Positions 1 through 5,884 of a stretch of 7,939 bases of DNA are shown in pieces. The translations under genes and the position numbers were made by a program. This stretch comes from CAYMBP01 sp964388745 (lineage in GTDB: Bacteria; Babelota; Babeliae; Babelales; RVW-14). Positions within the stretch are counted from its first letter, which is position 1; each line of letters starts with the position of its first letter. The stretch spans positions 1 to 7,939 of the forward strand of contig CAYMBP010000035.1 of NCBI GenBank assembly GCA_964388745.1, in the 5' to 3' direction. The notes beneath the pieces are model-generated. The model made no database searches. It had not been told where the DNA came from and saw only the letters and a list, made by a program, of their open reading frames with translations.

Positions 1-2
1 TA

Positions 3-18
3 AAAGCCCTTGGGCTTT
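3..18. terminator. Small hairpin at left edge, possible terminator
   Basis: AAAGCC and GGCTTT pair around a CTTG loop (6-bp stem). On the plus strand the tail is interrupted (GCAACTATTTTT). On the minus strand the stem runs into TTTTA at the window edge. It could end a gene lying to the left, or a minus-strand transcript. The stem is short, so this is tentative. Confidence 0.35.
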
Positions 19-56
19 GCAACTATTTTTACTTTAGCATATTTTAGACTTACAAT

Positions 57-117
57 TCTGGAGCGAAGTGATAGAATCTATCGATAAACTCTATCACTCA
101 CTTCGCAAACTCCAGAG
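57..117. repeat. Palindromic intergenic repeat, two inverted copies forming a hairpin
   Basis: The left arm starts TCTGGAGCGAAGTGATAGA (57-75). The right arm (90-117), read on the minus strand, gives CTCTGGAG, then TTTG, then CGAAGTGA, then GTGATAGA. It is the same sequence with two 4-base insertions. The arms would fold into a long bulged hairpin around ATCTATCGATAAAC. A diverged copy occurs at 1856-1885 on the other side of putP, so this looks like a dispersed repeat family and not just a local terminator. The repeat ends just before the truncated reading frame at 130-300. Confidence 0.6.
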
Positions 118-129
118 TAACGATCTTGA

Positions 130-300
130 GATAATAAACTATTCCAAGCAGCAGAAAGCTCCCCTGAAATAGCAGTCAAACTTTATAAGCTAGTACTAAA
201 AAACAAAACTCTTAAAGAGAGTCCACTAAAGACAACACTTTTAGACATAGTTAAAAGTGTTAGAAATAAACCAGAGACATGGAGGCCTCCAAGCTTTTAA
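130..300 (+). pseudogene. 3' remnant of an unidentified gene
   Basis: An open frame of 56 codons runs from just after a TGA (127-129) to TAA (298-300). It has no ATG, GTG or TTG in frame. The translation looks protein-like: it includes AAESSPEIAVKLYKLVLKNK, a helix-forming stretch faintly reminiscent of the end of a helical repeat, and it ends KPETWRPPSF. The stop lies 3 bp from the convergent putP stop, the same tight packing as the intact pair at 6823/6826, which suits a former gene end. The 5' part appears lost at or near the repeat at 57-117. No family can be assigned, and chance openness cannot be excluded. Confidence 0.4.
234..261 (-). terminator. Hairpin downstream of putP, candidate terminator
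   Basis: AACACTTTTA (234-243) and TAAAAGTGTT (252-261) form a perfect 10-bp stem with an 8-base loop. It lies 43 bp past the putP stop in the minus direction. The tail on that strand is GTCTTTAG, only weakly U-rich, so termination efficiency is uncertain. The hairpin overlaps the plus-strand gene remnant at 130-300. Confidence 0.35.
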
Positions 301-303
301 TAA

Positions 304-1746
304 CTACTCCCAAGTAACCCATGAAACGAAAAACAGCATGCTCAAGTGAGCAATAAATCCAGGAATGATAGGTGTCACGGTCAAACCAACAAGTGGCACC
401 CCAAAACTCTTCCATATCGCGGCAACTACGCCACCAGTCATAATTCCCGCTGCAGCGCCATATTTATTAATTCGCTTGGCATACAAACTTGCCAGCACCA
501 ATGGACCAAAGGAAGCGCCAAGGCCACTCCAGGCATATTCAACTAGGCTGAAGATAGATGAACCATTTTCGTCATAGGCAATCAAAAATGCAACAAGCGC
601 AACAACAACAATGGTACACCGATAAACAAACTGAGCCTGAGAGCGTGTTGCTTGTGGACGAATATGCTGCTTGTAAACATCATCAGTCATGATGCCTGCT
701 AACACTAAAATCTGTGAGTCCATCGTTGAAAAAGTGGCAGCCAAGATGGCGCAAATGATCAATCCCGCAAAAAATGGGGTAAAGAGCCTGAGCACCATAT
801 CAATAAATAAGAGCTCAGGACGATCAAGCCCTTGAGGGAAAAAGGCAAAGGCTATGCAGGCAATAACAACTGCCGCACCAAGTGCAAGGATTTGCCAGGT
901 AATGCCGATGTATTTTGCCTTATTCATCTCATTAACATTTTTCATCCCCATGAACTTCGACAAAATATGAGGCATACCAAAGTAACCAAGCCCCCAGCCA
1001 AATGGATCTAATAAAAGAGCTGCTATCCCCTTAAAACCCTCATGAGGCAACACCGCAAGAGAGACGTTGCGGGTAAGAGCTCCTTGTAAAATATCAGCCG
1101 TTTCACCGATATGAGAAAAAGCATAACAGGCGGTAAGCAACAGTGAGCCAAGCAGAAAAAGTGCTTGAAAGGCATCAGTCCAGGCCACAGCAAGGTACCC
1201 ACCAAGAAGCGAATATACCACAATGGCAAAAACACTCAGCAGCGCACCCATGTGATAAGAGACCCCAAAAACTTGGTTAAAAACAAAGCCAATACCTTTA
1301 ATGCCAACGGCGAGATAAGCAACAAAAAAAAGAACTGTTACCAAAGAAGTTGCAATGCCAATCAAACCGGTTGAATCATTAAACCTCTTTTGAAAATAAC
1401 CAGCCAACGTGTAGCTGTGCGTCTGCTCAGTTGCAATGCGCAGGCGAGCTGCAATAAACTGCCAACATAAAAACATACCAAAAATAAGCGAAGCAGGAAC
1501 CCACAATTTGGTAGTTCCCCCTATATAAATTGCTCCAGGAAGGCCCATAAAAAGCCAGTCACTCATGTCTGATGCATGTGCTGAAAGCGCAGTTACCCAG
1601 TAACTCAATGATCGACCACCTAAAATAAAGTCATCTTCCTGAGCCGTTGAAGCTGCCTGTTGTTTGTTGTATACCCATGCTGCAAAGGCAATAAGCAAAA
1701 GAATGAATAGGTACAGACCAAAGGCAGCAAGCATTGCATATGACAT
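304..1746 (-). CDS. putP: Na+/proline symporter PutP
   Basis: This is a secondary transporter of the solute:sodium symporter family that brings L-proline into the cell with Na+. It is 480 residues (E. coli PutP has 502) with about a dozen hydrophobic segments along its length, as expected for this inner-membrane fold. LGGRSLSYWVTALSAHASDM (42-61) matches the PutP signature. It supplies Arg45, Asp60 and Ser62, equivalent to E. coli Arg40, Asp55 and Ser57 of the Na+ and substrate sites. LLGGYLAVAWTDAFQ (180-194) and CAILAATFSTMDSQILV (332-348) are also diagnostic; Ser340 and Thr341 fall at the same numbers as the E. coli Na+-site residues. The ATG start is preceded by AAGGA seven bases upstream. 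It follows rsmG on the same strand after 267 bp, so it probably has its own promoter. Substrate choice within the family is inferred from similarity, and another small solute is possible. Confidence 0.92.
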   Translation of the reverse strand: MSYAMLAAFGLYLFILLLIAFAAWVYNKQQAASTAQEDDFILGGRSLSYWVTALSAHASDMSDWLFMGLPGAIYIGGTTKLWVPASLIFGMFLCWQFIAARLRIATEQTHSYTLAGYFQKRFNDSTGLIGIATSLVTVLFFVAYLAVGIKGIGFVFNQVFGVSYHMGALLSVFAIVVYSLLGGYLAVAWTDAFQALFLLGSLLLTACYAFSHIGETADILQGALTRNVSLAVLPHEGFKGIAALLLDPFGWGLGYFGMPHILSKFMGMKNVNEMNKAKYIGITWQILALGAAVVIACIAFAFFPQGLDRPELLFIDMVLRLFTPFFAGLIICAILAATFSTMDSQILVLAGIMTDDVYKQHIRPQATRSQAQFVYRCTIVVVALVAFLIAYDENGSSIFSLVEYAWSGLGASFGPLVLASLYAKRINKYGAAAGIMTGGVVAAIWKSFGVPLVGLTVTPIIPGFIAHLSMLFFVSWVTWE

Positions 1747-1855
1747 TATTTTTCCTTTTTGACTTGGAATGACCAGTTTTAATTGGCCTTCTTCCTCGTT
1801 ATTTTTAAATTATTTTCAAGCACCGATTTTTAAAAAAACACTCTCTTTTTTTAAC

Positions 1856-1885
1856 CGTTACTCTGAAGCAGAGCGACAGAGCCTA
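1856..1885. repeat. Diverged copy of the 57-117 intergenic repeat
   Basis: CGTTACTCTG (1856-1865) is identical to the minus-strand reading of 113-122. The 24 bases 1862-1885 align without gaps to 57-80 at 17 of 24 positions, and all seven differences are transitions. The segment includes CTCTG-AAG-CAGAG, a 5-bp hairpin (1861-1873). It sits in the non-coding gap between putP and rsmG (1747-2013), where I see no gene on either strand. Confidence 0.5.
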
Positions 1886-1916
1886 CTTGCCGTATGACGA
1901 CCACGGTAAAAGTTAA

Positions 1917-1934
1917 TCAATTCAAATAAATTGA
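1917..1934 (-). terminator. AT-rich hairpin downstream of rsmG
   Basis: TCAATT and AATTGA form a 6-bp stem with a 6-base loop, 80 bp past the rsmG stop. On the minus strand it is followed by TTAACTTTT. This is a weak candidate for the end of the rsmG transcript. Confidence 0.25.
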
Positions 1935-2013
1935 GAATAACTCGGTTGCAACTTACTCCAAATAACAACGAGGTGAAGATTAGCCAACATCGGAACTATA
2001 TCCCAAACAATTA

Positions 2014-2646
2014 CTACAAACCAAACAAAATAAATCGTCGATCTTTTTTACCCAGTCTATACGCAATCTCTTTTTTAATAAAAGGTACCGCTTTTTTATG
2101 CGGCTCCCACTCAGCTGATGCCCAGTAAATCAACATCGATTCCTTATACCGACAAGCCGGCTTAAACATACGAATCAATTCAAGATCTGCAAGCGCTGCC
2201 CGTGTTACAAAAAGATCAACTTCAAACTCTGCAGTCCGCAAGAAAGTCCGCCAGTCAAGATCAATAATTTCAACATTTTCAAGCCCAAGTCGTTCAATTA
2301 CTTCAGTTAAAAAACGCTGCTTCTTTTTTGTTACTTCAATTAAAAAGAGCTTAAGCTCTGGATATATAATCTTAAGAGGAAGCGCTGGAAACCCAGCCCC
2401 TGCACCAATATCTGCCATACTTGTTATAGCAGTCAGGTCATGTACTGCTCGTAAGGCCAATGAATCTTGAAAATGCTGGCGCACAATACCGGAAAGATCT
2501 GTGATCGCTGTTAAGTTCATCTCCTTATTCCACTCTTGAAGCAGGTTTGCATACTGCTCAAATTGCTCTTGCTGATCTTTTGTTAACTGCTCACTATCTG
2601 TGAAATCTTTCCAAATTTTGTCAGCTGGCTTTTGCCTTGATGTCAT
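2014..2646 (-). CDS. rsmG: 16S rRNA (guanine527-N7)-methyltransferase RsmG
   Basis: The enzyme transfers a methyl group from S-adenosylmethionine to N7 of G527 in 16S rRNA within the small subunit. At 210 residues it is close to E. coli RsmG (207). QYANLLQEWNKEMNLTAITD (31-50) followed by RQHFQDSLAL (56-65) is the family's N-terminal signature. ADIGAGAGFPALPLKIIYPE (78-97) is the SAM-binding motif I of the Rossmann methyltransferase fold. KKKQRFL (107-113) and VTRAALADL (147-155) match the later conserved blocks (SRAFASL in E. coli). The usual Lys-Gly in the following strand (YALKG in E. coli) is replaced by IYWASAEW (173-180), a departure from the family. The start is ATG; upstream CGGTGA is only a weak ribosome-binding site. 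The gene stands apart from gidA/parA-type neighbours often found beside it. Confidence 0.93.
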   Translation of the reverse strand: MTSRQKPADKIWKDFTDSEQLTKDQQEQFEQYANLLQEWNKEMNLTAITDLSGIVRQHFQDSLALRAVHDLTAITSMADIGAGAGFPALPLKIIYPELKLFLIEVTKKKQRFLTEVIERLGLENVEIIDLDWRTFLRTAEFEVDLFVTRAALADLELIRMFKPACRYKESMLIYWASAEWEPHKKAVPFIKKEIAYRLGKKDRRFILFGL

Positions 2647-2684
2647 AAAATCACCGTAAAAATAACTTAAACTCTAGATTTTTG

Positions 2685-2745
2685 TCTATACAATTCGATA
2701 TTATTACAGTATAGAATGTTCTCTGGTAAAAATAAACATACCAGA
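2685..2745. promoter_or_regulatory. Divergent control region with two inverted repeats
   Basis: In the gap between rsmG (-) and the exported-protein gene (+), TCTATAC (2685-2691) is repeated in inverse as GTATAGA (2709-2715) with a 17-base spacer. TCTGGTA (2722-2728) is repeated in inverse as TACCAGA (2739-2745) with a 10-base spacer. The first pair contains -10-like hexamers on both strands: TACAAT at 2689-2694 and TATAGA at 2710-2715 on plus, and TATACT on minus. The second could be an operator or a leader hairpin just before the ribosome-binding site AAAGGA at 2759-2764. No -35 box is convincing on either strand, so exact promoters are unresolved. Confidence 0.4.
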
Positions 2746-2771
2746 ACGGGGGAGCATGAAAGGAAAAAATA

Positions 2772-3533
2772 ATGAAATGTGCCAAAAGATTGCTCTTAGT
2801 ATGTCTTGGCATACTCATGAGTTCAAACAAGATCTACTCTGATACGCGGCTTATTGCTTATTTGCAACATGCCCCTGCAGACATCTTGCAAGAAGCCGAA
2901 GATGAGGCAGAAGAGCAAAAATTACTTGATAAACTAGATACGATTGATCAAAAGCCCCCATCTTATCTAAGCAAGCGTCAAGCAAAAGCTCGCCTTCGTG
3001 AGCTCATGTTACCTCACCGGTCGGGTATTCTTGCGCTTTATAGTGGATATAGTGATTATTCCAATGCAGATGGCCTTTTAAGCTTTCCGCTTAGACATGC
3101 TGATAAAAAAATTTTTGTTGCTATTACAGAAAATATTAAGCTCGTTAAAGCAGCTGGACATACAATATCGCATATTGAATTTATCAAAAATAACAATACT
3201 CCTGCAGAGCTATATGAACTAGATAAAAAAGTTGATGAGGCAGAACAGCCTTATTGGAGTATAAAAAAGGCGCCACTCCCTACTGATAATATTATTCCAG
3301 CAACCTCTCTTATTATTCTGACAAAACCTAAAAATATTATTGTTCCACAAGGAGATGTGATGTCGGTTAAAACAAACCATATGATTTTACCCGCAATATA
3401 TTTAGTTGGTAATAATAATTATGTACAAACAGTTTCTCGGCTTCTCAATATTCAATCATACTTTGAACCCATTGATGTTATTCGACAAAAAGCTGGAGAA
3501 AAAACAGTACAAGAGCGAATTTCGAATATTTAA
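2772..3533 (+). CDS. Exported protein of unknown function
   Basis: This encodes a 253-residue protein I do not recognise. The N-terminus (MKCAKRLLLVCLGILMSSNK, then IYSD) has a basic n-region, a hydrophobic core at about 7-16 and a likely Sec cleavage site near 23, so the product is probably exported. Residues 38-60 are strongly acidic and Glu/Asp/Lys-rich, likely helical. Residues 65-80 (LSKRQAKARLRELMLP) are basic. The rest looks like a mixed alpha/beta domain, for example RSGILALYSGYSDYSNADG (83-101) and a valine/isoleucine-rich segment around 178-196. There is no further membrane segment, and no catalytic motif I can name. The ATG is preceded by AAAGGA about eight bases upstream. The small lipoprotein gene follows after 49 bp without an obvious terminator, so the two are probably co-transcribed and end at 3748-3778. 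Confidence 0.8.
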   Translation: MKCAKRLLLVCLGILMSSNKIYSDTRLIAYLQHAPADILQEAEDEAEEQKLLDKLDTIDQKPPSYLSKRQAKARLRELMLPHRSGILALYSGYSDYSNADGLLSFPLRHADKKIFVAITENIKLVKAAGHTISHIEFIKNNNTPAELYELDKKVDEAEQPYWSIKKAPLPTDNIIPATSLIILTKPKNIIVPQGDVMSVKTNHMILPAIYLVGNNNYVQTVSRLLNIQSYFEPIDVIRQKAGEKTVQERISNI

Positions 3534-3582
3534 TTGAGCGTATTATTTTTTAAATACTTCATAACTTGGAGAAAGGAACATT

Positions 3583-3732
3583 ATGAAGAAAGCATTATTT
3601 GTTGCCCTTATAGGTTTTTTTGGCCTTACATTACTCCCATCTTGCTGCTGTAAAAAGCAAGAAAATGTAAGTCACAAAACTAAAAAAATGTGCCAAGCAT
3701 GTGGCATGACACGATCAAAGTGTAGCTGCTAA
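3583..3732 (+). CDS. Small Cys-rich lipoprotein (49 residues)
   Basis: This short gene starts at ATG with AAAGGA seven bases upstream (3572-3577). The n-region MKK is followed by a hydrophobic core (4-18) and a lipobox-like LPSC, predicting lipidation and cleavage at Cys21, so the mature protein would be a roughly 29-residue membrane-anchored peptide. It contains seven cysteines: Cys21-23 in a row, then C37xxC40 and C47xC49 at the very end (MCQACGMTRSKCSC). The CxxC-x6-CxC spacing could bind a metal ion or form disulfides; that is inference. It lies 49 bp after the exported-protein gene and directly before a strong terminator, so it is the last gene of that unit. I know of no named family. 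The lipobox, ribosome-binding site and terminator together make a real gene likely. Confidence 0.75.
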   Translation: MKKALFVALIGFFGLTLLPSCCCKKQENVSHKTKKMCQACGMTRSKCSC

Positions 3733-3747
3733 TTTGCAACAAACGTT

Positions 3748-3778
3748 AAGAGGCTGAGTTTACTCTCAGCCTCTTTTA
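3748..3778 (+). terminator. Strong intrinsic terminator of the 2772-3732 unit
   Basis: AAGAGGCTGAG (3748-3758) pairs perfectly with CTCAGCCTCTT (3765-3775) around TTTACT, giving an 11-bp GC-containing stem that runs into CTTTTATT. It lies 15 bp after the lipoprotein stop. The right arm overlaps the last codons and TGA stop of the convergent phospholipase gene. In the minus direction the tail (AACGTTTGTT) is poor, so it mainly serves the plus strand. Confidence 0.88.
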
Positions 3779-5592
3779 TTCATTTTGAGAATATTTTTAT
3801 ACGCAATACCATACGCATTAGTAATCGTTGACAAATTCTCTCTGACAATACCATAAACAGCATTATTCATTCGCTCAAAACTATCTGCGTTCAAATTTAA
3901 CAAGCCACATTCTTTAAGCCATACATTCATATAAATAACAACTGGAACTTCAGGATCGTCCTCATCATGAAGTACTGTTAATCCCTGACGAACAAGCTGG
4001 CTATGTGAAAAGTTCGGAAACTTCATCCCACGTTCTCGCGCATCATTTGCTGCAGCATCAAAGGCGCCAAACCATTCTTTATATGCATCATCACTAACAT
4101 CAAGAATAAAAATAAGATTACAATTTTTTTTCAGCAATAAATAAAAAGGAAGATTCACCTCTATTCCAGGGTCAAAAAGCTTTACAACATCTTTTTTCAT
4201 ACATTCTGATAAAGAGGAACGGTACTTTTCTTGTATAAAGTTAGGAACCGAGGGGGCAAAAAGTCTATAATTTACAAAAGCTTTTTGACTCGATATAAGA
4301 TTCTCTGAAGATGGAAAACTAATAGATTTTGCAGAACTAAACAAATTACAAAAACCATTCCAACCTGAACTCAAAGTATTACGAATTCTTTCAGGCAATC
4401 GAGCTCCAACATACTCCTTAGTTAACTGCAAATGATTATTTGAATTAATCGCAAATGCTGAACCAAAAAGTCCTGCATATCCAGCAAGCCTACTTTTACT
4501 CATTAATTGATGGGCTGGCATAAAACTTTTTTCATCAATAGTATAATTTAAATGAGGTAATCCAACCGTATGTACACTACACTCAAACCAGCTGCTTTTT
4601 TCACCATCCTGAACAAAAGCAGGAAACAAAAAATATGGGTATTGCAATGCAACAGGATCACCTGCATCAAGAAGATTTTTATAACTCTCAAAACTAACGC
4701 TCATCTCGGGTGAGACAAAAAAATGCTTATGCAATAGCTCTACGTAATGATCAATAAGGTTACTTTTACCTAAAGCAACAGAAAATAACCGCTTTTGAAC
4801 ATTATCAAAGAATGGACGTCCATTAAAATGCTTTTGAATGATCTTTTTCATCTCAACAACCGACTTCATGTGACCAATACACTGAAGGCAAAACCATGTT
4901 GATCCTGATAATCCTGCAAAATAATCAAATGAATCAAAAAGCTTTGCTCCTGCTGATGTGGTTGCCATACTTAATGCGTATGACAAAGCGCAAGCTGCAG
5001 CCATTGCACGCGCACCACCACCACTGACAGAGATACCTGTACGAATCAATTTATTATTCAGAATATACTGGGCATCTTCATTGCTAATCTCATTCTGACA
5101 ACAGAGCGCTTGGTGAACTGAGTACCCTTTAGTAAGATAGCGGGGCAATATTTCGTTATCTTTTTGTAAAACTACTTTTTTAGGGCAACTGGCTTGGCAT
5201 TCTTCCTCTACATCAATATAATCACTTTCACGTGGACGCTTCAATGTTTCTTGCTGAGAAGATATTGTTGTAGTTGTGCTTGAAGAATCAATTAAAGCTG
5301 AATGAGTTAGACCATCAAGGTAGTTATCAATTATTGCTCTTAACTCATTTTTTTTAGGCCCATTAAATGATTTTTCATCCTGTATTACTTGTTTAGCAAT
5401 ATACAAAAAATAGATAAGATCAACATCTTTTCCTTCAAGATCGGCCAAAGCCATATCACCACGATTAAATAAGTCTTCGATAAAATCTTTAGTCACAGAT
5501 TTTTCCGATTTATCTGTAATCAACAGACCTGGAAATATATTTGTAATAGAAAATAAACATGTAAAAACTACAATAGATAGCCGAAACAACAT
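3766..5592 (-). CDS. Secreted cPLA2-like phospholipase (PLA2_B family)
   Basis: This is a 608-residue protein with a signal peptide (MLFRLSIVVFTCLFSITNIF, about 1-22), so probably secreted. Residues 25-150 are an unrelated, partly helical N-terminal region with a Ser/Thr-rich linker (103-114). The rest matches the catalytic domain of group IV cytosolic phospholipase A2: ISVSGGGARAM (187-197) supplies the oxyanion loop and Arg195; FAGLSGSTWF (225-234) carries the nucleophile Ser229; WFECSVHTVGL (335-345) and GLFGSAFAI (374-382) match family blocks; FDPGIEVNLPF (473-483) carries the partner Asp474, where cPLA2 has DSG. The expected activity is Ser-Asp hydrolysis of phospholipid or lysophospholipid acyl esters. 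No C2 domain is seen. The domain is mainly eukaryotic, so horizontal acquisition is possible. A GTG at 5607 would add five residues but overlaps the ribosome-binding site; the ATG at 5592 is preferred. Confidence 0.85.
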   Translation of the reverse strand: MLFRLSIVVFTCLFSITNIFPGLLITDKSEKSVTKDFIEDLFNRGDMALADLEGKDVDLIYFLYIAKQVIQDEKSFNGPKKNELRAIIDNYLDGLTHSALIDSSSTTTTISSQQETLKRPRESDYIDVEEECQASCPKKVVLQKDNEILPRYLTKGYSVHQALCCQNEISNEDAQYILNNKLIRTGISVSGGGARAMAAACALSYALSMATTSAGAKLFDSFDYFAGLSGSTWFCLQCIGHMKSVVEMKKIIQKHFNGRPFFDNVQKRLFSVALGKSNLIDHYVELLHKHFFVSPEMSVSFESYKNLLDAGDPVALQYPYFLFPAFVQDGEKSSWFECSVHTVGLPHLNYTIDEKSFMPAHQLMSKSRLAGYAGLFGSAFAINSNNHLQLTKEYVGARLPERIRNTLSSGWNGFCNLFSSAKSISFPSSENLISSQKAFVNYRLFAPSVPNFIQEKYRSSLSECMKKDVVKLFDPGIEVNLPFYLLLKKNCNLIFILDVSDDAYKEWFGAFDAAANDARERGMKFPNFSHSQLVRQGLTVLHDEDDPEVPVVIYMNVWLKECGLLNLNADSFERMNNAVYGIVRENLSTITNAYGIAYKNILKMNKRG

Positions 5593-5593
5593 A

Positions 5594-5669
5594 ATAATAA
5601 CCTCCACTATCTAGCTTTTAACTAAATAACTTTATAATAACATCCACCCTTCTAGTTCTAACTAAATAA
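5594..5669. repeat. Tandem duplication of the phospholipase leader
   Basis: Two 36-base units, 5594-5629 and 5634-5669, are offset by 40 bases. Both begin ATAATAAC and end AACTAAATAA on the plus strand. They match at 27 of 36 positions without gaps, and better with small gaps. The gene-proximal unit contains the working ribosome-binding site GGAGGT. The distal unit has GGATGT in its place, which creates an ATG (5643-5641) followed by two Leu codons and TAA. Confidence 0.7.
5600..5605 (-). promoter_or_regulatory. Ribosome-binding site GGAGGT fixing the phospholipase start
   Basis: On the minus strand GGAGGT lies 7 bases before the ATG at 5592-5590. The in-frame GTG at 5607-5605 runs into this motif and has no comparable site upstream, so it should not be taken as the start. 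Confidence 0.8.
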
Positions 5670-5716
5670 AACAGCCTTTGCAAATGGGGGGTGGGAAGAT
5701 AAAATATTGCTTAGAA

Positions 5717-5744
5717 AATGTAGAACTCTAGAGAAGCTGCTCAA
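5717..5744 (-). promoter_or_regulatory. Candidate promoter for the phospholipase gene
   Basis: On the minus strand TTGAGC (5744-5739), a 16-base spacer and TACATT (5722-5717) resemble a sigma70-type promoter, with four of six consensus bases in each box. It would give a leader of about 115 bases containing the duplicated units at 5594-5669. Moderate to weak. Confidence 0.35.
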
Positions 5745-5801
5745 TGCTCACGTTAATAAAATAATCATTTAAAAAACGACAACAGACTTATTCCTTAAAA
5801 T

Positions 5802-5829
5802 TTGACTCATTTGCTATTTTTGCTACACT
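5802..5829 (+). promoter_or_regulatory. Candidate promoter for the ankyrin-like gene
   Basis: TTGACT (5802-5807, five of six consensus bases), a 16-base spacer and TACACT (5824-5829, four of six) form a plausible sigma70-type promoter. Initiation near 5836 would leave a leader of about 50 bases before the ATG at 5885, with the ribosome-binding site AAGGA at 5871-5875. The rest of the divergent gap (5670-5800) is AT-rich with no gene visible. Confidence 0.5.
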
Positions 5830-5884
5830 TTGCCAAATTTAATAGATATATTAATTGTCCATCAAATAAAAAGGACAACAAAAA

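Noticed and set aside
280..291. 12-bp palindrome TGGAGGCCTCCA
   Set aside because: Palindromes of this length are expected about twice in 8 kb by chance, as with TCTTGATCAAGA at 6667-6678.
1747..2013. tRNA or other structured RNA gene in the putP-rsmG gap
   Set aside because: Short hairpins and a CCGT/ACGG pairing are present, but there is no cloverleaf, T-loop motif or recognised riboswitch core.
1931..2128. 65-codon plus-strand frame over the rsmG 3' end
   Set aside because: Most of it is antisense to well-supported rsmG codons, and there is no start signal.
2755..2841. 28-codon ORF overlapping the start of the exported-protein gene in another frame
   Set aside because: Its only purine-rich upstream stretch abuts the ATG too closely to act as a ribosome-binding site, and the translation looks like out-of-frame sequence.
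5593..5607. GTG at 5607 as the phospholipase start, adding five residues
   Set aside because: It overlaps the GGAGGT ribosome-binding site and would place charged and polar residues before the signal peptide. The ATG at 5592 has ideal spacing.
5724..5745. ACTCTAGAGAAGC as a fourth copy of the intergenic repeat
   Set aside because: Only the first nine or so bases resemble the unit and the rest does not align, so I do not count it.
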